A stretch of DNA of 64,000 bases from Allopontixanthobacter sp041552775 (GTDB lineage Bacteria; Pseudomonadota; Alphaproteobacteria; Sphingomonadales; Sphingomonadaceae): positions 62,001 to 126,000 of the forward strand of contig JBFEKH010000001.1 in NCBI GenBank assembly GCA_041552775.1. The letters run 5' to 3'. The translations under genes were made by a program, and so were the position numbers. The notes under the pieces were generated by a model. That model searched no databases, had not been told where the DNA came from, and saw only the letters and a list, made by a program, of their open reading frames with translations. This document shows positions 26,846 to 35,720 of this stretch, in pieces (within the stretch, counting starts at the first letter, position 1; each line of letters opens with the position of its first letter).

Positions 26846-28544
26846 GCGTTTCCGAAGCCGCGCCGGGATGCGTCAACGCGCCCTTGCTGGCAGGCCCGAC
26901 ATTCTGCGCATAGCGCCACAAGGCGCCCGACTGGTAATCGTTCTGGCGCGGCTGCCATGCCTTGCGGCGGGCATCCAGCACGGCATCATCGACTTGCAAA
27001 TCGATGGTTCCCGCCTCGGCATCGATCGCAATGATATCGCCTTCTTCCACCAGGGCGATGGGGCCGCAGTCGCTGGCTTCCGGGCCGACATGGCCGATGC
27101 AGAAGCCCCTTGTTGCGCCGGAGAAACGGCCATCGGTAATCAGCGCCACCTTCTCGCCCATCCCCTGCCCGTACAGCGCGGCGGTGGTGGAGAGCATTTC
27201 GCGCATGCCGGGGCCGCCCTTGGGCCCTTCATAGCGAATCACGATGACACTGCCTTCCTTGATTTCGCGCGCCTTTACGGCAGCAAAGGCATCTTCTTCG
27301 CATTCGAAGACCTGCGCGGGTCCGGTAAACTGGAGCCGCGCCATCCCGGCGACCTTCACAATCGCGCCATCGGGGGCCAGGCTGCCGCGCAGGCCGACAA
27401 CGCCGCCGGTGGGGGTGATAGGATCGGCAACGCTGTAGATAACCTTCTGGTCGGGGTTCCAGGTGATTTCCTCGATATTCTCGCCCAGCGTCTTGCCGGT
27501 CACGGTCATTGGGCTTGGGTCTAGGAAACCGCCATCGAGCATAGTCTTCATCAGCATGTAGACGCCGCCAGCATCATGCATGTCCTTGGCGACATATTGC
27601 CCGCCCGGCTTCAGATCGGCAATGTATGGAGTGGATTTGAACATTTCGGCGACGTCGAACAGGTCGAATTGGATCCCGCACTCGCTCGCCATTGCTGGCA
27701 GATGCAGCGCAGCATTGGTCGATCCGCCAGTGGCCGCAACTACCCGCGCCGCATTCTCGAACGCGGCCTTGGTGCAAATGTCCCGCGGGCGGATATTATG
27801 CTCCAGCAGATACATGACTTGGCGGCCAGCAGAGATTGCTACTTCTTCACGTGATTTGTACGGAGCTGGCGCCATGTTGCTGTTTGGCAGGGATAATCCG
27901 ATAGCCTCTCCGACGCATGCCATGGTGTTGGCGGTGAACTGGCCGCCGCACGCGCCATGGCCTGGGCAAGCGACTTTTTCAAGCGCGGTCAGCTGCGCCA
28001 GTGGGCAATTGCCGGCTTCGTATTGGCCGACCGCTTCGAACACGTCGACCACGGTCACGTCCTTGTCGTGGAACCGGCCCGGCAGGATCGATCCGCCATA
28101 AACGAAGATACTCGGCACATTCAGGCGCAGCATCGACATCATCATGCCCGGCAGGCTCTTGTCGCACCCGGCGAACCCGACCAGCGCATCATAGCAATGC
28201 CCGCGGACGGACAATTCCACCGAATCCGCGATGACTTCGCGGCTTACCAGCGAGCTTTTCATGCCCTGATGGCCCATCGCGATCCCGTCTGTCACGGTGA
28301 TGGTGTTGAACCGGCGCGGAGTACCCCCAGCCTCGATCACCCCGGTGCGGCAGATATTCGCCTGTGCATCCAGCGCGGTGTTGCACGGCGCGCTGTCATT
28401 CCCGGCAGAGGCAACCGCCACGAACGGCCGGTTGATCTCTTCCTGGGTCATGCCCATCGCGTAATAATACGACCGGTGCGGCGCACGCTCGGGACCGACC
28501 GAGACATGGCGACTGGGAAGTTTGCTCTTGTCGAATTTAGTCAT
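26826..28544 (-). CDS. ilvD: Dihydroxy-acid dehydratase
   Basis: This enzyme carries out the third step of valine and isoleucine synthesis: it dehydrates 2,3-dihydroxy-3-methylbutanoate or -pentanoate to the 2-oxo acid, and also supplies the pantothenate pathway. The protein has 572 residues. Iron-sulfur ligands are Cys54 (SAPCN), Cys127 (GCDKSLPG) and Cys199 (GHGACGG). The ATG at 28544 follows a GGAGAG ribosome site; the frame continues eight codons further up without one. It is the first gene of the four-gene run ending at 23882. Confidence 0.97.
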   Translation of the reverse strand: MTKFDKSKLPSRHVSVGPERAPHRSYYYAMGMTQEEINRPFVAVASAGNDSAPCNTALDAQANICRTGVIEAGGTPRRFNTITVTDGIAMGHQGMKSSLVSREVIADSVELSVRGHCYDALVGFAGCDKSLPGMMMSMLRLNVPSIFVYGGSILPGRFHDKDVTVVDVFEAVGQYEAGNCPLAQLTALEKVACPGHGACGGQFTANTMACVGEAIGLSLPNSNMAPAPYKSREEVAISAGRQVMYLLEHNIRPRDICTKAAFENAARVVAATGGSTNAALHLPAMASECGIQFDLFDVAEMFKSTPYIADLKPGGQYVAKDMHDAGGVYMLMKTMLDGGFLDPSPMTVTGKTLGENIEEITWNPDQKVIYSVADPITPTGGVVGLRGSLAPDGAIVKVAGMARLQFTGPAQVFECEEDAFAAVKAREIKEGSVIVIRYEGPKGGPGMREMLSTTAALYGQGMGEKVALITDGRFSGATRGFCIGHVGPEASDCGPIALVEEGDIIAIDAEAGTIDLQVDDAVLDARRKAWQPRQNDYQSGALWRYAQNVGPASKGALTHPGAASETHVYADI

Positions 28545-28637
28545 GGCGTAATTCTCTCCGTCTCTCACGCTTTCGGCGGGATGGGAGCCAGAATCAAGCG
28601 CAAGTGAGGTTTAGCCGCGGTTAGCTGGGCTTTGGAG

Positions 28638-29396
28638 TCAGGCCACTTCGCCTTTGAGCGCCAGCGCGGTACGGCCTGCTACATCGTTCACCAGCGCCGC
28701 CCAGCGGGCCTGCTGCGCCTTGGTAGTGATTTCGTCCTGGCGGATCTCAATGGTCAGATATGCACGACCCCTGGCCTCTGCATGGCGGTCCATTGTGGCG
28801 TTCAGCTTCTTGCCTGAATAGGGCTGATTGTCACCCACAGTCAGGCCTTCTGCCGCGAACAGTCGCATTGCGTGGCGCGCAGCGCGGTCATCCTGATTGT
28901 AGAGCAGCGCGACCTGCCATGGCCGGTCTTCCTCGCGGCTGGCAAGGCTCGGGGTGAAGCTGTGCAGCGCGACGATCAACTCTGGCTCAACCTCGTCCAG
29001 CCATTCAACCAGCGCCGTGTGATAGGGGCGGTAGAAACGTTCCAGCCGCGCTTCGATATCTGCACCGATATTGCCGGGAATAGCGTGCCCGTCGCTGGTG
29101 ACCGGGACAAGGCCGGGCGAATCTTCTGTTCGGTGGAGGTCGCAAACGAGACGGCTAACCGCCGCGATATGCGCCGGGATGCCGTGTCGGCGACCGAGGA
29201 GGTCGGCGATACCCGCCGTGCCGATATCGACCGCAATGTGGTTGCCCAGCAAGGCCTCCGGGATGCCCAGCGGGATGTCCGCGGGCACGAAATTCGACGC
29301 ATGATCCGCGACGCAGACGATGCCGTGCCTCCGCGCTTCACCCACCCGGCGAAAAGGCTGTCCGTCGATTATCGCAGCCGCCCCTGCATCTGCCAC
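28638..29396 (-). CDS. N-formylglutamate amidohydrolase family protein
   Basis: This is a 252-residue protein of the HutG2/FGase family. VCVADHASNFVP near 27-38 and LVALHSFTP-like VALHSFTPS near 143-151 carry the metal-binding acids and histidines. Family members cleave N-formylglutamate in histidine breakdown, but no other hut gene is in the window and many relatives are uncharacterised. It overlaps ispE by 28 bases, so the true start could be slightly downstream. Confidence 0.87.
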   Translation of the reverse strand: MADAGAAAIIDGQPFRRVGEARRHGIVCVADHASNFVPADIPLGIPEALLGNHIAVDIGTAGIADLLGRRHGIPAHIAAVSRLVCDLHRTEDSPGLVPVTSDGHAIPGNIGADIEARLERFYRPYHTALVEWLDEVEPELIVALHSFTPSLASREEDRPWQVALLYNQDDRAARHAMRLFAAEGLTVGDNQPYSGKKLNATMDRHAEARGRAYLTIEIRQDEITTKAQQARWAALVNDVAGRTALALKGEVA

Positions 29397-30190
29397 CAGT
29401 CAGGATGGTTCACGGCCAGCGCTTCGGCGGCTTCCGTCAGGGCTTGCTCGTCGTCATAAAATGCGAAGCAGGTCGCCCCGCTGCCGGACATGCGCACGAG
29501 CGACGCAGCGGTGCCGCGCAGCGCCGTCAGCATGTTCTTAATTGGCGGGCACAGGCTAATTGCCGGCGCTTCGAGGTCATTGCGGCCCGCGTGCGCGATC
29601 GCCGAAGCGGGTCCACCTGGCAGAGCGCCGCGATCTTGCCCGCACCCAAAACCGGCCCACGCTTCAAACACCGGCCCAGTCGACAGCGGCACGCGCGGAT
29701 TGACCAGCAGCACCGGAGTGCCAGCCAAGTCGTTCTCCACTGGCTCCAGGTCCGTACCGGTCCCGCGCCCGACACAGGTAACGCTCTCGACACAGGCCGG
29801 GACATCGGCACCGAGCGCGGCGGCGCGCTGCATCCAGTCATCGGGCAACCCGTGCATTTCCCGCACGATTCGGAACACCGCCCCGGCATCGGCAGAACCT
29901 CCGCCCAGCCCTGCGGCGACGGGCAAGCGCTTATCCAGATCAATCGACAAGCCGCCCGGCCGGCGCAGCTTGCCCAGCGCCTGCGCCACAATATTGCCAA
30001 AGGGATCAGTCAGTTGCGATGCGAACTCGCCAGTGACCCTCAACTCGTCCCGGTCCGAAAGACGCGCCGACAGCCGGTCTCCGTCATCGACAAAGGCGAA
30101 CAGCGTTTCGAGCTCATGATAGCCATCATCCCGCCGCCGCCGCACATGCAGCGCCAGGTTGATCTTGGCATAGGCGGTTTCGTGCATCAC
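29369..30190 (-). CDS. ispE: 4-diphosphocytidyl-2-C-methyl-D-erythritol kinase
   Basis: This is the fourth enzyme of the MEP isoprenoid pathway, which phosphorylates the 2-hydroxyl of CDP-methylerythritol. The 273 residues form a GHMP kinase: the N-terminal AYAKINLALHV motif (substrate lysine), the ATP loop PVAAGLGGGSADAG near 90-103, and the C-terminal MSGSGATCF motif. The product feeds ubiquinone, carotenoid and undecaprenol synthesis. It lies 31 bases downstream of the ETF-QO gene. Confidence 0.96.
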   Translation of the reverse strand: MMHETAYAKINLALHVRRRRDDGYHELETLFAFVDDGDRLSARLSDRDELRVTGEFASQLTDPFGNIVAQALGKLRRPGGLSIDLDKRLPVAAGLGGGSADAGAVFRIVREMHGLPDDWMQRAAALGADVPACVESVTCVGRGTGTDLEPVENDLAGTPVLLVNPRVPLSTGPVFEAWAGFGCGQDRGALPGGPASAIAHAGRNDLEAPAISLCPPIKNMLTALRGTAASLVRMSGSGATCFAFYDDEQALTEAAEALAVNHPDWWQMQGRLR

Positions 30191-30221
30191 ATCGTCCCCG
30201 CTACGAGGAGGACTTCAGCCA

Positions 30222-31868
30222 TCACATATTCGGATAGTTCGGGCCGCCGCCGCCTTCGGGCGTGGTCCAGTTGATGTTCTGGTTCGGGTCCTTGATGTCG
30301 CAGGTCTTGCAGTGGACGCAGTTTTGCGAATTGATCACGAATTTCGGATCAGCCCCATCCTCGACCACCCATTCATAGACCCCGGCGGGGCAATAGCGGC
30401 TGGAGGGTCCGGCGAAGATTTCGAACTCGCTCTTCTCCTGTAATTCCATGTCCTTGACCTTGAGATGGTTCGGCTGGTCTTCGGCATGGTTAGTGTAGGA
30501 GAACGCGACCGAGGTCAGACGGTCGAAGGTAAGTACCCCGTCCGGCTTGGGATATTCGATCGGCTGGAACAGGTCGGCCCGCATCGTCAGTTCATAATCG
30601 GGTTCATGCTTCATCGTGATCGGCAGGCCGATCTTGAGCTGCCGCATCCACATATCGACGCCGGCCAGAATGGTGCCGATTTCGGCACCAAATTTCGCAA
30701 TCACCGGCTGCGCGTTCTTGACCTGCTTGAGTTCCTTGGCGATCCAGCTTTCGCGCAAATTGGCATCATAATCCGCCAGTTCGGTATGTTCTGCGCCGCC
30801 CGCGATGGCTGCTGCGGCGCTTTCCGCTGCCAGCATCCCGCTCTTCATCGCGGTATGGCTGCCCTTGATCCGGGGTACATTGACGAAGCCCGCCGCGCAG
30901 CCGATCAGCGCGCCGCCGGGGAATGCCAGCTTGGGCACGGACTGCCAGCCGCCTTCGTTGATCGCGCGCGCGCCATAGGCGACCCGCTTGCCGCCTTTGA
31001 GATATTCGCGGATCGCAGGATGGGTTTTCCAGCGCTGAAATTCCTGAAACGGCGATACATACGGATTCTTGTAATCGAGTGCGGTCACGAAACCGAGCGC
31101 GACCTGGCCGTTCGCCTGATGGTACAGGAAGCCCCCGCCCCAACTGTCAGTTTCCGACATCGGCCAACCCTGCGTGTGGATCACCCGGCCCGGCACATGC
31201 TTTTCAGGATCGATGTCCCACAATTCCTTGATACCGAGGCCATAGGTCTGCGGCTGGCAATCTGCCTCAAGATCGAATTTCGCCTTCATTATCTTGGTCA
31301 GATTGCCGCGAGCACCCTCAGCGAACATCGTATATTTCGCGTGGATTTCCATGCCCGGCTGGTAATCGCCCTTGTGCGATCCATCAGCGGCAACGCCCAT
31401 GTCCTGAGTGACAACGCCGGTTACTGCACCGGCATCGTTGAACATCACTTCGGCGGCAGGGAAGCCGGGGAATACCATCACGCCCAGCCCTTCTGCCTGT
31501 TCGCCCAGCCATCGGGTGAGATTGCCGAGCGAGCCGGTATAACAGCCGTTGTTCGACATGAAGGGCGGCATCATCAGATGCGGCAGGGAATAGCTTTTGC
31601 CTTTCGACAGCACCCAGTGCCAATTGTCGGTGACCGGCGTTTCCGCCATCGGACAATCCATGTCGCGCCAGTCCGGAAACAGCTCGTCCAGTGCCTTGGG
31701 ATCGACGACTGCGCCGGACAGGATATGCGCGCCGATTTCGGACCCTTTTTCAAGGACGACGACTTCCAGTTCCTCGTTGATCTGCTTCAGCCGGATCGCT
31801 GCGGACAGGCCGGCGACGCCCCCACCAACAATCACCACATCGCATGGCATCGATTCCCGTTCACTCAT
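30222..31868 (-). CDS. Electron transfer flavoprotein-ubiquinone oxidoreductase
   Basis: This inner-membrane-associated flavoprotein passes electrons from ETF (fatty-acid and amino-acid dehydrogenases) to ubiquinone. It has 548 residues. The FAD-binding GGGVAGLSAAIRL is near the N-terminus. The C-terminal 4Fe-4S domain holds Cys in RYCPAGVYEW and NCVHCKTCDIKDP. The start at 31868 is preferred over 31889 for the usual distance to the FAD motif, with GGACAG upstream. It is divergent from the UDG-like gene with 88 bases between starts. Confidence 0.96.
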   Translation of the reverse strand: MSERESMPCDVVIVGGGVAGLSAAIRLKQINEELEVVVLEKGSEIGAHILSGAVVDPKALDELFPDWRDMDCPMAETPVTDNWHWVLSKGKSYSLPHLMMPPFMSNNGCYTGSLGNLTRWLGEQAEGLGVMVFPGFPAAEVMFNDAGAVTGVVTQDMGVAADGSHKGDYQPGMEIHAKYTMFAEGARGNLTKIMKAKFDLEADCQPQTYGLGIKELWDIDPEKHVPGRVIHTQGWPMSETDSWGGGFLYHQANGQVALGFVTALDYKNPYVSPFQEFQRWKTHPAIREYLKGGKRVAYGARAINEGGWQSVPKLAFPGGALIGCAAGFVNVPRIKGSHTAMKSGMLAAESAAAAIAGGAEHTELADYDANLRESWIAKELKQVKNAQPVIAKFGAEIGTILAGVDMWMRQLKIGLPITMKHEPDYELTMRADLFQPIEYPKPDGVLTFDRLTSVAFSYTNHAEDQPNHLKVKDMELQEKSEFEIFAGPSSRYCPAGVYEWVVEDGADPKFVINSQNCVHCKTCDIKDPNQNINWTTPEGGGGPNYPNM

Positions 31869-31956
31869 CCCGCTCTGTCCTTCAGTCAATTGCTTACCAA
31901 AACTCTCGGAAAGCCTTGATTGCTGGGGCGCGGCAGGTCAAGACTTGGCGCGCATC

Positions 31957-32742
31957 ATGACAGGCCCGAAAAACCCCACTCTGATTGAAGAATTCGCCGC
32001 TGCACAGGCGTGGTGGAACGATGCCGGGGTCGATTCTGACTTCGATGACGTAGCGACAGACTGGCTTGCAGAGCCGGAAGCCAGTACCGGACAAGCTCTG
32101 GCCGACCCTGCCTATGCCCCCGTTCCCGAAACGAAAAAAACTTCGTCCGAACCGCGAAAAGCCGGGCCAGCGAAGGTGGAACTGGTGCAGCTTGGCGGGG
32201 AACGATCGGCCTGGCCAGCCGATCTGGCCGGATTCCAGCAATGGTGGCTGGCGGAACCCAGCCTCGATGGCGGCGGATCGTTCCCGCGCCTGGCACCGCG
32301 CGGGACAGCAGGCGCAAAGCTGATGATTATCGTGGCCGAACCAGAGGAACAGGATAGCGAACAGCTGTTGTCCGGACCGTTGAGCAAATTCCTGGACAAT
32401 ATGCTGGCGGCGATGGGGATTACCGCCGAGGAAGTCTATCTCGCTGCCGCCCTGCCGCGCCATATTCCCATGCCCGACTGGCATCAATTGCAGGCCGCCG
32501 GACTGGGTGATTTGCTCCATCACCATATTGCACTGGCCGCCCCTGACAAGATTTGTGCCTTGGGCCGCAACATCTGGCCGCTTTTGGGACACGATTTGGC
32601 GCAAGGGCCTGCAAATTTACCAAATTTCAACCATGAGGGACGCAGCGTGCCGATATTGGGTGCCGAGGGACTGGCAGAATTGTTGCGCTCTCCCCCTCGC
32701 CGCAAACGCTTTTGGCAGCGCTGGCTGGCTTGGTCCGCTTGA
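31957..32742 (+). CDS. Degenerate family-4 uracil-DNA glycosylase-like protein
   Basis: This 261-residue protein has the Rossmann-like core order of family 4 UDGs: strand LMIIVAEPEEQD in place of the GEAPG-x2-ED loop, helix GPLSKFLDNMLAAMG, strand EVYLAAALPRHIP, strand ICALGR. It lacks the cysteines that bind the Fe-S cluster; the one Cys lies in ICALG. Catalysis is therefore doubtful. The first 110 residues are acidic and probably unstructured. Its end overlaps an upstream start option of the transglycosylase gene (TGATG). Confidence 0.75.
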   Translation: MTGPKNPTLIEEFAAAQAWWNDAGVDSDFDDVATDWLAEPEASTGQALADPAYAPVPETKKTSSEPRKAGPAKVELVQLGGERSAWPADLAGFQQWWLAEPSLDGGGSFPRLAPRGTAGAKLMIIVAEPEEQDSEQLLSGPLSKFLDNMLAAMGITAEEVYLAAALPRHIPMPDWHQLQAAGLGDLLHHHIALAAPDKICALGRNIWPLLGHDLAQGPANLPNFNHEGRSVPILGAEGLAELLRSPPRRKRFWQRWLAWSA

Positions 32743-32768
32743 TGTTGGGACAGCTTGAAAATGAACGG

Positions 32769-34559
32769 ATGGCTAAGTTGAAACGCACTCTGGGCATGAA
32801 ATCTTCGGCAAAATTCATCGGATTAGCCGCGTTGGCAGGGATGGGCTTTGCAGCCACAAGCACCTCTGCGCTCGCGAGCAGCAGTTCGGCGACATACTAC
32901 AGTGCCCGTCTGAACAGCAGTTCCGCTCCTGAATTGCTCAGCCGCGCCGACCGCGAATATTACACCAGCCTGTTCAACGCGATCGACAAGGAAGATTGGT
33001 CGCGCGTCAATTTCATGCTGGCCGAACGCGAAGATGGTCCGCTGCATGCGGTCGCGAAGGCCGAATTCTATCTGCACTCAGGCAGCCCACGGGTCGAAGC
33101 GCCGGCAATCGCATCGTGGCTGCAACATGGACGCAACCTGCCTTACGCTCAGAAACTGATCCGTATGGGCCAGACGCGCGGCCTGGAATACATTCCAGAA
33201 TTGCCGCGCGAACAGCAATTTGTCCCCCAACCCTACAGTTCCAAGCGCATCCGCCCGCGCGAGACATCCGACGGCACGATGCCCGGATCGATCAAATCCG
33301 CCATTCTGGATCATATCAAGAATGACGATCCCGACGGCGCGCGCCAATTGCTGGACGGGATTGACGCCAGCCTGAGCAGCGAAGCGCGGGCCGAATGGCG
33401 CCAGCGGGTCGCCTTCAGCTATTATATCGAGAATAACGATCCAGCGGCATTCGCGATTGCCCAGACGGTCGGCGAAGGCAGCGGAGCATGGGTTGCAGAA
33501 GGTGACTGGGTCGCCGGTCTGGCCGCATGGCGCATGGGCGATTGCGGCCAATCCGCACAATATTTCGAACGTGCTGCGCAGGGCTCCACCAATGTCGAGC
33601 TGACAGCGGCCGCATATTACTGGGCTGCACGCGCCAACACCAGGTGCCGCGCGCCGGAAAAAGCGCAGGAATTGCTGCGCGGCGCGGCCCGCATGGACGA
33701 GACACTATACGGCATGCTCGCAGCCGAACAATTGCACCAGTCACTGCCCGCCGCGCATGAAACACCTGATTTCGACATGGCCGACTGGCAAAAAGTGCGC
33801 GACGTGGACAATGTCCGCACGGCTGTCGCGCTGGCGGAAATCGGCCGCGATGGACTGGCCGACGATGTGCTGCGGCACCAAGCGACTATCGGCGATCCAG
33901 CACAATATCCGCAATTGTCACGGCTCGCGCGCGAACTTGGACTGCCGTCCACCCAATTGTGGATGGCGCATAATGCGCCGCGCGGCGCGCGGGCGGAACC
34001 GGCCCTGCGCTTCCCCGCACCGAAATGGCAGCCGACCACCGGTTGGAAAGTCGACCCGGCGCTGGCTTATGCCCATGCTTTGCAGGAATCGAACTTCCGC
34101 GCCGCCGTGGTCAGCCCCGCCGGTGCCAAGGGTCTGATGCAGATCATGCCCATTGCCGCACGCGAACATGCACCGTCGCTCAACATGAATGCCAGCTACG
34201 CCAATCTGGCCGATCCCTCAGTCAATCTGGCGTTCGGGCAAAGCGCGCTGGAAAGCCTGCGGGACAGCCGCGCAACCGGCGGCTTGCTGCCCAAGATCAT
34301 GGCTGCCTACAATGCCGGCCTCTCCCCTATCACGCGCTGGAATACCGAGATCAACGATCAGGGTGATCCGCTGCTGTATATGGAATCGATCCCCTATTGG
34401 GAAACGCGAGGCTATGTCGCCATCGTGATGCGCAATTACTGGATGTATGAACGGCAAGCGGGCGGAGCTTCGGAAAGCCGTGCAGCGCTGGCGCAGGGCC
34501 TATGGCCGACCTTCCCCGGATTATCGGGCAGCGGCGGTGTCCGGCTAAGCGCCAAATAA
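32769..34559 (+). CDS. slt: Soluble lytic murein transglycosylase
   Basis: This is a periplasmic peptidoglycan lyase making 1,6-anhydro-muropeptides, 596 residues. The signal peptide covers the first 37 or so residues, cleaving near TSALA. A long helical superhelix precedes the C-terminal SLT domain, whose catalytic Glu is in AYAHALQESNF, with SPAGAKGLMQIMP and AYNAG following. Possible starts are 32742, 32769 and 32796; 32769 gives a reasonable signal peptide, but none has a clear ribosome site. The stop overlaps moaB as TAATG. Confidence 0.92.
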   Translation: MAKLKRTLGMKSSAKFIGLAALAGMGFAATSTSALASSSSATYYSARLNSSSAPELLSRADREYYTSLFNAIDKEDWSRVNFMLAEREDGPLHAVAKAEFYLHSGSPRVEAPAIASWLQHGRNLPYAQKLIRMGQTRGLEYIPELPREQQFVPQPYSSKRIRPRETSDGTMPGSIKSAILDHIKNDDPDGARQLLDGIDASLSSEARAEWRQRVAFSYYIENNDPAAFAIAQTVGEGSGAWVAEGDWVAGLAAWRMGDCGQSAQYFERAAQGSTNVELTAAAYYWAARANTRCRAPEKAQELLRGAARMDETLYGMLAAEQLHQSLPAAHETPDFDMADWQKVRDVDNVRTAVALAEIGRDGLADDVLRHQATIGDPAQYPQLSRLARELGLPSTQLWMAHNAPRGARAEPALRFPAPKWQPTTGWKVDPALAYAHALQESNFRAAVVSPAGAKGLMQIMPIAAREHAPSLNMNASYANLADPSVNLAFGQSALESLRDSRATGGLLPKIMAAYNAGLSPITRWNTEINDQGDPLLYMESIPYWETRGYVAIVMRNYWMYERQAGGASESRAALAQGLWPTFPGLSGSGGVRLSAK

Positions 34560-35098
34560 TGGCGATTGATCTGGAGCGCATTTTCACCCCGATCAACATT
34601 GCGGTGATGACCGTTTCCGACTCGCGAACCGCGGCGGACGACACATCGGGCGATATTCTGGTCGAACGGATCAGGACAGCTGGTCACCAGCTCATCGTCC
34701 GCACTATCGTTCGCGACGACCCCGGCCTCATTGCGAACAAACTCAGCGGCTGGATCGACGACCGTTCGATTGACGCGGTGATTACCACCGGCGGCACCGG
34801 TCTGACCGGCCGCGACGTCACGCCCGAGGCGCTGGAGCGGCTGCGCGATTCCAGCGGCGGGCGCGATATTCCCGGCTTCGGGGAATTGTTCCGCTGGCTC
34901 AGTTTCAAGACAATCGGCACCAGCACGATCCAATCGCGCGCTTGCGCCATCGTGACCCGCGGCACCTACATCTTTGCCCTGCCCGGATCGAACGGAGCGG
35001 TGAAGGACGGGTGGGACGGCATTCTGGCAGAGCAATTGGACAGCCGGAACCGCCCGTGCAATTTCGTCGAACTGATGCCGCGCCTGCAAGAGGTCTGA
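34559..35098 (+). CDS. moaB: Molybdenum cofactor biosynthesis protein B
   Basis: This is a MoaB/MogA-fold protein, 179 residues, that adenylates molybdopterin in preparation for Mo insertion. TTGGTGLTGRD near 81-91 is the pterin/nucleotide-binding motif and LPGSNGAVKDGW near 142-153 is the second. The start codon shares an A with the slt stop codon (TAATG), so the two are coupled although their functions differ. No other moa or mob gene is visible here. Confidence 0.93.
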   Translation: MAIDLERIFTPINIAVMTVSDSRTAADDTSGDILVERIRTAGHQLIVRTIVRDDPGLIANKLSGWIDDRSIDAVITTGGTGLTGRDVTPEALERLRDSSGGRDIPGFGELFRWLSFKTIGTSTIQSRACAIVTRGTYIFALPGSNGAVKDGWDGILAEQLDSRNRPCNFVELMPRLQEV

Positions 35099-35105
35099 TT
35101 CGGCG

Positions 35106-35669
35106 ATGCGACCCTCGAACAAACTGGTCCGCAAGGCCATTCGCGAGATAATGGAGCCTGCGATCCGCGCACTTGGCTTCGAAGGAAAATATCCCGCATT
35201 CAAACGCATCGAAAATGGCGAAATCCATTACCTCGAAATCTCGACCGCAAAATATGGCGGCAGCTTCGGATACGGTTTCAGTTGGTGCGATAATGCCCCC
35301 ATGACGCATTGGGACGGCAAGATCATCCCGGCAGATCAGATCGAACGGGCGCATATCCCGTTCGAACAAGCGGCCAGCATTTGCCCGCTGATGGACGTGT
35401 GGACACTGGACGGTAAACCTTTGCGGGTTTCCTCCGGCGGGTTCGATTACACATATATCGTTGAGGATGAAGCCGCCTGCCGGGATCTGGTGGATCAAGC
35501 AGCAGCTACGTTACCGCAAGCCGATACATGGTTGAAAACTCGCGTCCCGCAGGAATTGGTTTTCCTGGCAGGAAAACATCCGCCAACGGGATACTCCTCT
35601 GAATTCAAGATACAAATGTTCCTGAACAAGGAAGAATTTCGCCTGCGCGCACTCGGGTTGATTGAGTAG
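35106..35669 (+). CDS. DUF4304-like protein of unknown function
   Basis: This is a 187-residue soluble protein. The order IMEPAIRALGFEGKYPAFKRI, then a strand-rich region with HYLEISTAKYGGSFGYGF, resembles DUF4304-type proteins; that match is from memory and uncertain. It contains three cysteines, a Trp-rich patch and no membrane segment or signal. It follows moaB by seven bases and may be in the same message. The function is unknown. Confidence 0.7.
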   Translation: MRPSNKLVRKAIREIMEPAIRALGFEGKYPAFKRIENGEIHYLEISTAKYGGSFGYGFSWCDNAPMTHWDGKIIPADQIERAHIPFEQAASICPLMDVWTLDGKPLRVSSGGFDYTYIVEDEAACRDLVDQAAATLPQADTWLKTRVPQELVFLAGKHPPTGYSSEFKIQMFLNKEEFRLRALGLIE

Positions 35670-35685
35670 ATCAAGTGCCCGCCCA

Positions 35686-35714
35686 TTGCCTATGTTCTGC
35701 ATTTGTTCTATTGT
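35686..35714 (+). promoter_or_regulatory. Candidate promoter giving a leaderless radical SAM transcript
   Basis: TTGCCT (35686-35691) and TATTGT (35709-35714) are 17 bases apart. A start point seven bases after the -10 box falls on the ATG at 35721. No ribosome-binding sequence precedes that ATG, which agrees with a leaderless message. Confidence 0.4.
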
Positions 35715-35720
35715 CTGTGA

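Noticed and set aside
30465..31919. 484-codon open frame antisense to the ETF-QO gene
   Set aside because: The opposite strand encodes a full ETF-QO with FAD and Fe-S motifs; this frame has none.
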